This document shows, in pieces, positions 26,101 to 39,896 of a stretch of 64,000 bases of DNA. The notes under the pieces are model-generated. The model saw only the letters and a list, made by a program, of their open reading frames with translations, made no database searches and was not told the origin of the DNA. Origin of the DNA: Vespa crabro (taxonomy: Eukaryota > Arthropoda > Insecta > Hymenoptera > Vespidae). Each line of letters starts with the position of its first letter. Within the stretch, counting starts at the first letter, position 1. A program made the position numbers and the translations under genes. Location of the stretch: NCBI RefSeq assembly GCF_910589235.1, contig NW_025813663.1:186001-250000 (forward strand), given 5' to 3'.

Positions 26101-28983
26101 ATAGAATATAAAATCATTGAAATTGAACGAGATTTCAAGTTTTCGTTTTTCGACGATACGCGTATATGAGCGAAAAATCGTATATACGATATGAAAGAAT
26201 GTTAAAAACTTTGATTCCAATATAAAATAGATGTTTGATCTTATGAAATGCAATGTTCTGAATCGATTGGTAACATTTTTCTAACTGTGGCACAAGTATT
26301 ATTAAAGATTTCACGATTTTATCTTCGCATATACCGAGATTCGCGTATGTCGATTACGTTTTTCGACAATTATCATATGAAAACGCGTATTTAAACATAG
26401 TAAAAACGTTATATTCTTGTTATATTCTTTATTCTGCATCGATAGAATATAAAATCATTGAAATTGAACGAGATTTCAAGTTTTCGTTTTTCGACGATAC
26501 GCGTATATGAGCGAAAAATCGTATATACGATATGAAAGAATGTTAAAAACTTTGATTCCAATATAAAATAGATGTTTGATCTTATGAAATGCAATGTTCT
26601 GAATCGATTGGTAACATTTTTCTAACTGTGGCACAAGTATTATTAAAGATTTCACGATTTTATCTTCGCATATACCGAAATTCGCGTATGTCGATTACGT
26701 TTTTCGACAATTATCATATGAAAACGCGTATTTAAACATAGTAAAAACGTTATATTCTTGTTATATTCTTTATTCTGCATCGATAGAATATAAAATCATT
26801 GAAATTGAACGAGATTTCAAGTTTTCGTTTTTCGACGATACGCGTATATGAGCGAAAAATCGTATATACGATATGAAAGAATGTTAAAAACTTTGATTCC
26901 AATATAAAATAGATGTTTGATCTTATGAAATGCAATGTTCTGAATCGATTGGTAACATTTTTCTAACTGTGGCACAAGTATTATTAAAGATTTCACGATT
27001 TTATCTTCGCATATACCGAAATTCGCGTATGTCGATTACGTTTTTCGACAATTATCATATGAAAACGCGTATTTAAACATAGTAAAAACGTTATATTCTT
27101 GTTATATTCTTTATTCTGCATCGATAGAATATAAAATCATTGAAATTGAACGAGATTTCAAGTTTTCGTTTTTCGACGATACGCGTATATGAGCGAAAAA
27201 TCGTATATACGATATGAAAGAATGTTAAAAACTTTGATTCCAATATAAAATAGATGTTTGATCTTATGAAATGCAATGTTCTGAATCGATTAGTAACATT
27301 TTTCTAACTGTGGCACAAGTATTATTAAAGATTTCACGATTTTATCTTCGCATATACCGAAATTCGCGTATGTCGATTACGTTTTTCGACAATTATCATA
27401 TGAAAACGCGTATTTAAACATAGTAAAAACGTTATATTCTTGTTATATTCTTTATTCTGCATCGATAGAATATAAAATCATTGAAATTGAACGAGATTTC
27501 AAGTTTTCGTTTTTCGACGATACGCGTATATGAGCGAAAAATCGTATATACGATATGAAAGAATGTTAAAAACTTTGATTCCAATATAAAATAGATGTTT
27601 GATCTTATGAAATGCAATGTTCTGAATCGATTGGTAACATTTTTCTAACTGTGGCACAAGTATTATTAAAGATTTCACGATTTTATCTTCGCATATACCG
27701 AAATTCGCGTATGTCGATTACGTTTTTCGACAATTATCATATGAAAACGCGTATTTAAACATAGTAAAAACGTTATATTCTTGTTATATTCTTTATACTG
27801 CATCGATAGAATATAAAATCATTGAAATTGAACGAGATTTCAAGTTTTCGTTTTTCGGCGATACGCGTATATGAGCGAAAAATCGTATATACGATATGAA
27901 AGAATGTTAAAAACTTTGATTCCAATATAAAATAGATGTTTGATCTTATGAAATGCAATGTTCTGAATCGATTGGTAACATTTTTCTAACTGTGGCACAA
28001 GTATTATTAAAGATTTCACGATTTTATCTTCGCATATACCGAAATTCGCGTATGTCGATTACGTTTTTCGACAATTATCATATGAAAACGCGTATTTAAA
28101 CATAGTAAAAACGTTATATTCTTGTTATATTCTTTATTCTGCATCGATAGAATATAAAATCATTGAAATTGAACGAGATTTCAAGTTTTCGTTTTTCGAC
28201 GATACGCGTATATGAGCGAAAAATCGTATATACGATATGAAAGAATGTTAAAAACTTTGATTCCAATATAAAATAGATGTTTGATCTTATGAAATGCAAT
28301 GTTCTGAATCGATTGGTAACATTTTTCTAACTGTGGCACAAGTATTATTAAAGATTTCACGATTTTATCTTCGCATATACCGAAATTCGCGTATGTCGAT
28401 TACGTTTTTCGACAATTATCATATGAAAACGCGTATTTAAACATAGTAAAAACGTTATATTCTTGTTATATTCTTTATTCTGCATCGATAGAATATAAAA
28501 TCATTGAAATTGAACGAGATTTCAAGTTTTCGTTTTTCGACGATACGCGTATATGAGCGAAAAATCGTATATACGATATGAAAGAATGTTAAAAACTTTG
28601 ATTCCAATATAAAATAGATGTTTGATCTTATGAAATGCAATGTTCTGAATCGATTGGTAACATTTTTCTAACTGTGGCACAAGTATTATTAAAGATTTCA
28701 CGATTTTATCTTCGCATATACCGAAATTCGCGTATGTCGATTACGTTTTTCGACAATTATCATATGAAAACGCGTATTTAAACATAGTAAAAACGTTATA
28801 TTCTTGTTATATTCTTTATTCTGCATCGATAGAATATAAAATCATTGAAATTGAACGAGATTTCAAGTTTTCGTTTTTCGACGATACGCGTATATGAGCG
28901 AAAAATCGTATATACGATATGAAAGAATGTTAAAAACTTTGATTCCAATATAAAATAGATGTTTGATCTTATGAAATGCAATG
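19778..28983. repeat. Copies 59-85: near-homogeneous stretch
   Basis: Most monomers are at or one change from consensus. Visible changes include AAATAATTG (60), three changes in 63, CGAGAATTA (65), TATACTGC (67 and 82), CATATGTAAAC (70), CAAGGTTTCG (72), GATTATG (76), CCGAGATTCG (78) and GATTAGTAAC (81). I see no clean HOR in these private changes. About 9.2 kb of nothing but satellite. Confidence 0.85.
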
Positions 28984-31900
28984 TTCTGAATCGATTGGTA
29001 ACATTTTTCTAACTGTGGCACAAGTATTATTAAAGATTTCACGATTTTATCTTCGCATATACCGAAATTCGCGTATGTCGATTACGTTTTTCGACAATTA
29101 TCATATGAAAACGCGTATTTAAACATAGTAAAAACGTAATATTCTTGTTATATTCTTTATTCTGCATCGATAGAATATAAAATCATTGAAATTGAACGAG
29201 ATTTCAAGTTTTCGTTTTTCGACGATACGCGTATATGAGCGAAAAATCGTATATACGATATGAAAGAATGTTAAAAACTTTGATTCCAATATAAAATAGA
29301 TGTTTGATCTTATGAAATGCAATGTTCTGAATCGATTGGTAACATTTTTCTAACTGTGGCACAAGTATTATTAAAGATTTCACGATTTTATCTTCGCATA
29401 TACCGAAATTCGCGTATGTCGATTACGTTTTTCGACAATTATCATATGAAAACGCGTATTTAAACATAGTAAAAACGTTATATTCTTGTTATATTCTTTA
29501 TTCTGCATCGATAGAATATAAAATCATTGAAATTGAACGAGATTTCAAGTTTTCGTTTTTCGACGATACGCGTATATGAGCGAAAAATCGTATATACGAT
29601 ATGAAAGAATGTTAAAAACTTTGATTCCAATATAAAATAGATGTTTGATCTTATGAAATGCAATGTTCTGAATCGATTGGTAACATTTTTCTAACTGTGG
29701 CACAAGTATTATTAAAGATTTCACGATTTTATCTTCGCATATACCGAAATTCGCGTATGTCGATTACGTTTTTCGACAATTATCATATGAAAACGCGTAT
29801 TTAAACATAGTAAAAACGTTATATTCTTGTTATATTCTTTATTCTGCATCGATAGAATATAAAATCATTGAAATTGAACGAGATTTCAAGTTTTCGTTTT
29901 TCGACGATACGCGTATATGAGCGAAAAATCGTATATACGATATGAAAGAATGTTAAAAACTTTGATTCCAATATAAAATAGATGTTTGATCTTATGAAAT
30001 GCAATGTTCTGAATCGATTGGTAACATTTTTCTAACTGTGGCACAAGTATTATTAAAGATTTCACGATTTTATCTTCGCATATACCGAAATTCGCGTATG
30101 TCGATTACGTTTTTCGACAATTATCATATGAAAACGCGTATTTAAACATAGTAAAAACGTTATATTCTTGTTATATTCTTTATTCTGCATCGATAGAATA
30201 TAAAATCATTGAAATTGAACGAGATTTCAAGTTTTCGTTTTTCGACGATACGCGTATATGAGCGAAAAATCGTATATACGATATGAAAGAATGTTAAAAA
30301 CTTTGATTCCAATATAAAATAGATGTTTGATCTTATGAAATGCAATGTTCTGAATCGATTGGTAACATTTTTCTAACTGTGGCACAAGTATTATTAAAGA
30401 TTTCACGATTTTATCTTCGCATATACCGAAATTCGCGTATGTCGATTACGTTTTTCGACAATTATCATATGAAAACGCGTATTTAAACATAGTAAAAACG
30501 TTATATTCTTGTTATATTCTTTATTCTGCATCGATAGAATATAAAATCATTGAAATTGAACGAGATTTCAAGTTTTCGTTTTTCGACGATACGCGTATAT
30601 GAGCGAAAAATCGTATATACGATATGAAAGAATGTTAAAAACTTTGATTCCAATATAAAATAGATGTTTGATCTTATGAAATGCAATGTTCTGAATCGAT
30701 TGGTAACATTTTTCTAACTGTGGCACAAGTATTATTAAAGATTTCACGATTTTATCTTCGCATATACCGAAATTCGCGTATGTCGATTACGTTTTTCGAC
30801 AATTATCATATGAAAACGCGTATTTAAACATAGTAAAAACGTAATATTCTTGTTATATTCTTTATTCTGCATCGATAGAATATAAAATCATTGAAATTGA
30901 ACGAGATTTCAAGTTTTCGTTTTTCGACGATACGCGTATATGAGCGAAAAATCGTATATACGATATGAAAGAATGTTAAAAACTTTGATTCCAATATAAA
31001 ATAGATGTTTGATCTTATGAAATGCAATGTTCTGAATCGATTGGTAACATTTTTCTAACTGTGGCACAAGTATTATTAAAGATTTCACGATTTTATCTTC
31101 GCATATACCGAAATTCGCGTATGACGATTACGTTTTTCGACAATTATCATATGAAAACGCGTATTTAAACATAGTAAAAACGTTATATTCTTGTTATATT
31201 CTTTATTCTGCATCGATAGAATATAAAATCATTGAAATTGAACGAGATTTCAAGTTTTCGTTTTTCGACGATACGCGTATATGAGCGAAAAATCGTATAT
31301 ACGATATGAAAGAATGTTAAAAACTTTGATTCCAATATAAAATAGATGTTTGATCTTATGAAATGCAATGTTCTGAATCGATTGGTAACATTTTTCTAAC
31401 TGTGGCACAAGTATTATTAAAGATTTCACGATTTTATCTTCGCATATACCGAAATTCGCGTATGTCGATTACGTTTTTCGACAATTATCATATGAAAACG
31501 CGTATTTAAACATAGTAAAAACGTTATATTCTTGTTATATTCTTTATTCTGCATCGATAGAATATAAAATCATTGAAATTGAACGAGATTTCAAGTTTTC
31601 GTTTTTCGACGATACGCGTATATGAGCGAAAAATCGTATATACGATATGAAAGAATGTTAAAAACTTTGATTCCAATATAAAATAGATGTTTGATCTTAT
31701 GAAATGCAATGTTCTGAATCGATTGGTAACATTTTTCTAACTGTGGCACAAGTATTATTAAAGATTTCACGATTTTATCTTCGCATATACCGAAATTCGC
31801 GTATGTCGATTACGTTTTTCGACAATTATCATATGAAAACGCGTATTTAAACATAGTAAAAACGTTATATTCTTGTTATATTCTTTATTCTGCATCGATA

Positions 31901-34098
31901 GAATATAAAATCATTGAAATTGAACGAGATTTCAAGTTTTCGTTTTTCGACGATACGCGTATATGAGCGAAAAATCGTATTTACGATATGAAAGAATGTT
32001 AAAAACTTTGATTCCAATATAAAATAGATGTTTGATCTTATGAAATGCAATGTTCTGAATCGATTGGTAACATTTTTCTAACTGTGGCACAAGTATTATT
32101 AAAGATTTCACGATTTTATCTTCGCATATACCGAAATTCGCGTATGTCGATTACGTTTTTCGACAAATATCATATGAAAACGCGTATTTAAACATAGTAA
32201 AAACGTTATATTCTTGTTATATTCTTTATTCTGCATCGATAGAATATAAAATCATTGAAATTGAACGAGATTTCAAGTTTTCGTTTTTCGACGATACGCG
32301 TATATGAGCGAAAAATCGTATATACGATATGAAAGAATGTTAAAAACTTTGATTCCAATATAAAATAGATGTTTGATCTTATGAAATGCAATGTTCTGAA
32401 TCGATTGGTAACATTTTTCTAACTGTGGCACAAGTATTATTAAAGATTTCACGATTTTATCTTCGCATATACCGAAATTCGCGTATGTCGATTACGTTTT
32501 TCGACAATTATCATATGAAAACGCGTATTTAAACATAGTAAAAACGTTATATTCTTGTTATATTCTTTATTCTGCATCGATAGAATATAAAATCATTGAA
32601 ATTGAACGAGATTTCAAGTTTTCGTTTTTCGACGATACGCGTATATGAGCGAAAAATCGTATATACGATATGAAAGAATGTTAAAAACTTTGATTCCAAT
32701 ATAAAATAGATGTTTGATCTTATGAAATGCAATGTTCTGAATCGATTGGTAACATTTTTCTAACTGTGGCACAAGTATTATTAAAGATTTCACGATTTTA
32801 TCTTCGCATATACCGAAATTCGCGTATGTCGATTACGTTTTTCGACAATTATCATATGAAAACGCGTATTTAAACATAGAAAAAACGTTATATTCTTGTT
32901 ATATTCTTTATTCTGCATCGATAGAATATAAAATCATTGAAATTGAACGAGATTTCAAGTTTTCGTTTTTCGACGATACGCGTATATGAGCGAAAAATCG
33001 TATATACGATATGAAAGAATGTTAAAAACTTTGATTCCAATATAAAATAGATGTTTGATCTTATGAAATGCAATGTTCTGAATCGATTGGTAACATTTTT
33101 CTAACTGTGGCACAAGTATTATTAAAGATTTCACGATTTTATCTTCGCATATACCGAAATTCGCGTATGTCGATTACGTTTTTCGACAATTATCATATGA
33201 AAACGCGTATTTAAACATAGTAAAAACGTTATATTCTTGTTATATTCTTTATTCTGCATCGATAGAATATAAAATCATTGAAATTGAACGAGATTTCAAG
33301 TTTTCGTTTTTCGACGATACGCGTATATGAGCGAAAAATCGTATATACGATATGAAAGAATGTTAAAAACTTTGATTCCAATATAAAATAGATGTTTGAT
33401 CTTATGAAATGCAATGTTCTGAATCGATTGGTAACATTTTTCTAACTGTGGCACAAGTATTATTAAAGATTTCACGATTTTATCTTCGCATATACCGAAA
33501 TTCGCGTATGTCGATTACGTTTTTCGACAATTATCATATGAAAACGCGTATTTAAACATAGTAAAAACGTTATATTCTTGTTATATTCTTTATTCTGCAT
33601 CGATAGAATATAAAATCATTGAAATTGAACGAGATTTCAAGTTTTCGTTTTTCGACGATACGCGTATATGAGCGAAAAATCGTATTTACGATATGAAAGA
33701 ATGTTAAAAACTTTGATTCCAATATAAAATAGATGTTTGATCTTATGAAATGCAATGTTCTGAATCGATTGGTAACATTTTTCTAACTGTGGCACAAGTA
33801 TTATTAAAGATTTCACGATTTTATCTTCGCATATACCGCAATTCGCGTATGTCGATTACGTTTTTCGACAATTATCATATGAAAACGCGTATTTAAACAT
33901 AGTAAAAACGTTACATTCTTGTTATATTCTTTATTCTGCATCGATAGAATATAAAATCATTGAAATTGAACGAGATTTCAAGTTTTCGTTTTTCGACGAT
34001 ACGCGTATATGAGCGAAAAATCGTATATACGATATGAAAGAATGTTAAAAACTTTGATTCCAATATAAAATAGATGTTTTATCTTATGAAATGCAATG
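28984..34098. repeat. Pentameric periodicity, 1705 bp (copies 86-100)
   Basis: The variant ACGTAATATTC occurs in copies 86 and 91, exactly 1705 bp apart, and CGTATTTACG occurs in copies 94 and 99, also 1705 bp apart. Both equal five monomers, supporting three pentamer copies (28984-30688, 30689-32393, 32394-34098). Only two markers support this because the rest is nearly identical. Copy 100 has three changes: CCGCAATTCG, GTTACATTC and TGTTTTATC. Confidence 0.7.
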
Positions 34099-34439
34099 TT
34101 CTGAATCGATTGGTAACATTTTTCTAACTGTGGCACAAGTATTATTAAAGATTTCACGATTTTATCTTCGCATATACCGAAATTCGCGTATGTCGATTAC
34201 GTTTTTCGACAATTATCATATGAAAACGCGTATTTAAACATAGTAAAAACGTTATATTCTTGTTATATTCTTTATTCTGCATCGATAGAATATAAAATCA
34301 TTGAAATTGAACGAGATTTCAAGTTTTCGTTTTTCGACGATACGCGTATATGAGCGAAAAATCGTATATACGATATGAAAGAATGTTAAAAACTTTGATT
34401 CCAATATAAAATAGATGTTTGATCTTATGAAATGCAATG
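34099..34439. repeat. Copy 101: consensus-like monomer
   Basis: A single monomer without diagnostic changes that separates the pentamer block from the trimer block. By position it corresponds to copy 2 in the 99-monomer long-range duplication. Confidence 0.8.
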
Positions 34440-36485
34440 TTCTGAATCGATTGGTAACATTTTTCTAACTGTGGCACAAGTATTATTAAAGATTTCACGA
34501 TTTTATCTTCGCATATACCGAAATTCGCGTATGTCGATTACGTTTTTCGACAATTATCATATGAAAACGCGTATTTAAACATAGTAAAAACGTTATACTC
34601 TTGTTATATTCTTTATTCTGCATCGATAGAATATAAAATCATTGAAATTGAACGAGATTTCAAGTTTTCGTTTTTCGACGATACGCGTATATGAGCGAAA
34701 AATCGTATATACGATATGAAAGAATGTTAAAAACTTTGATTCCAATATAAAATAGATGTTTGATCTTATGAAATGCAATGTTCTGAATCGATTGGTAACA
34801 TTTTTCTAACTGTGGCACAAGTATTATTAAAGATTTCACGATTTTATCTTCGCATATACCGAAATTCGCGTATGTCGATTACGTTTTTCGACAATTATCA
34901 TATGAAAACGCGTATTTAAACATAGTAAAAACGTTATACTCTTGTTATATTCTTTATTCTGCATCGATAGAATATAAAATCATTGAAATTGAACGAGATT
35001 TCAAGTTTTCGTTTTTCGACGATACGCGTATATGAGCGAAAAATCTTATATACGATATGAAAGAATGTTAAAAACTTTGATTCCAATATAAAATAGATGT
35101 TTGATCTTATGAAATGCAATGTTCTGAATCGATTGGTAACATTTTTCTAACTGTGGCACAAGTATTATTAAAGATTTCACGATTTTATCTTCGCATATAC
35201 CGAAATTCGCGTATGTCGATTAGGTTTTTCGACAATTATCATATGAAAACGCGTATTTAAACATAGTAAAAACGTTATATTCTTGTTATATTCTTTATTC
35301 TGCATCGATAGAATATAAAATCATTGAAATTGAACGAGATTTCAAGTTTTCGTTTTTCGACGATACGCGTATATGAGCGAAAAATCGTATATACGATATG
35401 AAAGAAAGTTAAAAACTTTGATTCCAATATAAAATAGATGTTTGATCTAATGAAATGCAATGTTCTGAATCGATTGGTAACATTTTTCTAACTGTGGCAC
35501 AAGTATTATTAAAGATTTCACGATTTTATCTTCGCATATACCGAAATTCGCGTATGTCGATTACGTTTTTCGACAATTATCATATGAAAACGCGTATTTA
35601 AACATAGTAAAAACGTTATACTCTTGTTATATTCTTTATTCTGCATCGATAGAATATAAAATCATTGAAATTGAACGAGATTTCAAGTTTTCGTTTTTCG
35701 ACGATACGCGTATATGAGCGAAAAATCGTATATACGATATGAAAGAATGTTAAAAACTTTGATTCCAATATAAAATAGATGTTTGATCTTATGAAATGCA
35801 ATGTTCTGAATCGATTGGTAACATTTTTCTAACTGTGGCACAAGTATTATTAAAGATTTCACGATTTTATCTTCGCATATACCGAAATTCGCGTATGTCG
35901 ATTACGTTTTTCGACAATTATCATATGAAAACGCGTATTTAAACATAGTAAAAACGTTATACTCTTGTTATATTCTTTATTCTGCATCGATAGAATATAA
36001 AATAATTGAAATTGAACGAGATTTCAAGTTTTCGTTTTTCGACGATACGCGTATATGAGCGAAAAATCTTATATACGATATGAAAGAATGTTAAAAACTT
36101 TGATTCCAATATAAAATAGATGTTTGATCTTATGAAATGCAATGTTCTGAATCGATTGGTAACATTTTTCTAACTGTGGCACAAGTATTATTAAAGATTT
36201 CACGATTTTATCTTCGCATATACCGAAATTCGCGTATGTCGATTACGTTTTTCGACAATTATCATATGAAAACGCGTATTTAAACATAGTAAAAACGTTA
36301 TATTCTTGTTATATTCTTTATTCTGCATCGATAGAATATAAAATCATTGAAATTGAACGAGATTTCAAGTTTTCGTTTTTCGACGATACGCGTATATGAG
36401 CGAAAAATCGTATATACGATATGAAAGAATGTTAAAAACTTTGATTCCAATATAAAATAGATGTTTGATCTTATGAAATGCAATG
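34440..36485. repeat. Second type of trimeric HOR (copies 102-107)
   Basis: The order is T159C only; T159C plus AATCTTATATACG (p266 G to T); T159-type; then the same three again. Copy 104 has GATTAGG and GAAAGAAAG as in copy 5, which copy 107 lacks. Copy 106 also has AAATAATTG. Matching variants are 1023 bp apart. This trimer shares no diagnostic variants with the one at 16709-19777. Confidence 0.75.
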
Positions 36486-39400
36486 TTCTGAATCGATTGG
36501 TAACATTTTTCTAACTGTGGCACAAGTATTATTAAAGATTTCACGATTTTATCTTCGCATATACCGAAATTCGCGTATGTCGATTACGTTTTTCGACAAT
36601 TATCATATGAAAACGCGTATTTAAACTTAGTAAAAACGTTATATTCTTGTTATATTCTTTATTCTGCATCGATAGAATATAAAATCATCAAAATTGAACG
36701 AGATTTCAAGTTTTCGTTTTTCGACGATACGCGTATATGAGCGAAAAATCGTATATACGATATGAAAGAATGTTAAAAACTTTGATTCCAATATAAAATA
36801 GATGTTTGATCTTATGAAATGCAATGTTCTGAATCGATTGGTAACATTTTTCTAACTGTGGCACAAGTATTATTAAAGATTTCACGATTTTATCTTCGCA
36901 TATACCGAAATTCGCCTATGTCGATTACGTTTTTCGACAATTATCATATGAAAACGCGTATTTAAACATAGTAAAAACGTTATATTCTTGTTATATTCTT
37001 TATTCTGCATCGATAGAATATAAAATCATTGAAATTGAACGAGATTTCAAGTTTTCGTTTTTCGACGATACGCGTATATGAGCGAAAAATCGTATATACG
37101 ATATGAAAGAATGTTAAAAACTTTGATTCCAATATAAAATAGATGTTTGATCTTATGAAATGCAATGTTCTGAATCGATTGGTAACATTTTTCTAACTGT
37201 GGCACAAGTATTATTAAAGATTTCACGATTTTATCTTCGCATATACCGAAATTCGCGTATGTCGATTACGTTTTTCGACAATTATCATATGAAAACGCGT
37301 ATTTAAACATAGTAAAAACGTTATATTCTTGTTATATTCTTTATTCTGCATCGATAGAATATAAAATCATTGAAATTGAACGAGATTTCAAGTTTTCGTT
37401 TTTCGACGATACGCGTATATGAGCGAAAAATCGTATATACGATATGAAAGAATGTTAAAAACTTTGATTTCAATATAAAATAGATGTTTGATCTTATGAA
37501 ATGCAATGTTCTGAATCGATTGGAAACATTTTTCTAACTGTGGCACAAGTATTATTAAAGATTTCACGATTTTATCTTCGCATATACCGAAATTCGCGTA
37601 TGTCGATTACGTTTTTCGACAATTATCATATGAAAACGCGTATTTAAACATAGTAAAAACGTTATATTCTTGTTATATTCTTTATTCTGCATCGATAGAA
37701 TATAAAATCATTGAAATTGAACGAGATTTCAAGTTTTCGTTTTTCGACGATACGCGACTATGAGCGAAAAATCGTATATACGATATGCAAGAATGTTAAA
37801 AACTTTGATTCCAATATAAAATAGATGTTTGATCTTATGAAATGCAATGTTCTGAATCGATTGGTAACATTTTTCTAACTGTGGCACAAGTATTATTAAA
37901 GATTTCACGATTTTATCTTCGCATATACCGAAATTCGCCTATGTCGATTACGTTTTTCGACAATTATCATATGAAAACGCGTATTTAAACATAGTAAAAA
38001 CGTTATATTCTTGTTATATTCTTTATTCTGCATCGATAGAATTTAAAATCATTGAAATTGAACGAGATTTCAAGTTTTCGTTTTTCGACGATACGCGTAT
38101 ATGAGCGAAAAATCGTATATACGATATGAAAGAATGTTAAAAACTTTGATTCCAATATAAAATAGATGTTTGATCTTATGAAATGCAATGTTCTGAATCG
38201 ATTGGTAACATTTTTCTAACTGTGGCACAAGTATTATTAAAGATTTCACGATTTTATCTTCGCATATACCGAAATTCGCGTATGTCGATTACGTTTTTCG
38301 ACAATTATCATATGAAAACGCGTATTTAAACTTAGTAAAAACGTTATATTCTTGTTATATTCTTTATTCTGCATCGATAGAATATAAAATCATTGAAATT
38401 GAACGAGATTTCAAGTTTTCGTTTTTCGACGATACGCGTATATGAGCGAAAAATCGTATATACGATATGAAAGAATGTTAAAAACTTTGATTCCAATATA
38501 AAATAGATGTTTGATCTTATGAAATGCAATGTTCTGAATCGATTGGTAACATTTTTCTAACTGTGGCACAAGTATTATTAAAGATTTCACGATTTTATCT
38601 TCGCATATACCGAAATTCGCCTATGTCGATTACGTTTTTCGACAATTATCATATGAAAACGCGTATTTAAACATAGTAAAAACGTTATATTCTTGTTATA
38701 TTCTTTATTCTGCATCGATAGAATATAAAATCATTGAAATTGAACGAGATTTCAAGTTTTCGTTTTTCGACGATACGCGTATATGAGCGAAAAATCGTAT
38801 ATACGATATGAAAGAATGTTAAAAACTTTGATTCCAATATAAAATAGATGTTTGATCTTATGAAATGCAATGTTCTGAATCGATTTGTAACATTTTTCTA
38901 ACTGTGGCACAAGTATTATTAAAGATTTCACGATTTTATCTTCGCATATACCGAAATTCGCGTATGTCGATTAGGTTTTTCGACAATTATCATATGAAAA
39001 CGCGTATTTAAACATAGTAAAAACGTTATATTCTTGTTATATTCTTTATTCTGCATCGATAGAATATAAAATCATTGAAATTGAACGAGATTTCAAGTTT
39101 TCGTTTTTGGACGATACGCGTATATGAGCGAAAAATCGTATATACGATATGAAAGAATGTTAAAAACTTTGATTTCAATATAAAATAGATGTTTGATCTT
39201 ATGAAATGCAAAGTTCTGAATCGATTGGTAACATTTTTCTAACTGTGGCACAAGTATTATTAAAGATATCACGATTTTATCTTCGCATATACCGAAATTC
39301 GCGTATGTCGATTACGTTTTTTCGACAATTATCATATGAAAACGCGTATTTAAACATAGTAAAAACGTTATATTCTTGTTATATTCTTTATTCTGCATCG

Positions 39401-39896
39401 ATAGAATATAAAATCATTGAAATTGAACGAGATTTCAAGTTTTCGTTTTTCGACGATACGCGTATATGAGCGAAAAATCGTATATACGATATGAAAGAAT
39501 GTTAAAAACTTTGATTCCAATATAAAATAGATGTTTGATCTTATGAAATGCAATGTTCTGAATCGATTGGTAACATTTTTCTAACTGTGGCACAAGTATT
39601 ATTAAAGATTTCACGATTTTATCTTCGCATATACCGAAATTCGCCTATGTCGATTACGTTTTTCGACAATTATCATATGAAAACGCGTATTTAAACATAG
39701 TAAAAACGTTATATTCTTGTTATATTCTTTATTCTGCATCGATAGAATATAAAATCATTGAAATTGAACGAGATTTCAAGTTTTCGTTTTTCGACGATAC
39801 GCGTATATGAGCGAAAAATCGTATATACGATATGAAAGAATGTTAAAAACTTTGATTCCAATATAAAATAGATGTTTGATCTTATGAAATGCAATG
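36486..39896. repeat. Pentameric HOR, two copies (copies 108-117)
   Basis: Four markers recur at five-monomer spacing: AAACTTAGT in 108/113, CGCCTATG in 109/114, GATTTCAA in 110/115, and CGCCTATG again in 112/117. Unit length is 1705 bp; the second copy is 1 bp longer through the T insertion in copy 116. Copy 108 has a private CATCAAAATT and copy 111 a double change CGCGACTATG, neither shared with its partner. Confidence 0.85.
39214..39555. repeat. Copy 116: 342-bp monomer with T5 to T6 insertion
   Basis: The T tract after GATTACG is six long at 39317-39322 instead of five. The extra base restores part of the register lost in copies 23 and 59. It opens an accidental plus-strand frame of 87 codons (39206-39469). 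A homopolymer error in the assembly is possible, but the same change occurs in copy 138. Confidence 0.88.

Noticed and set aside
39206..39469. 87-codon plus-strand frame, also at 46709-46972
   Set aside because: Created only by the T insertion in copies 116 and 138; the same region is closed in all other monomers.
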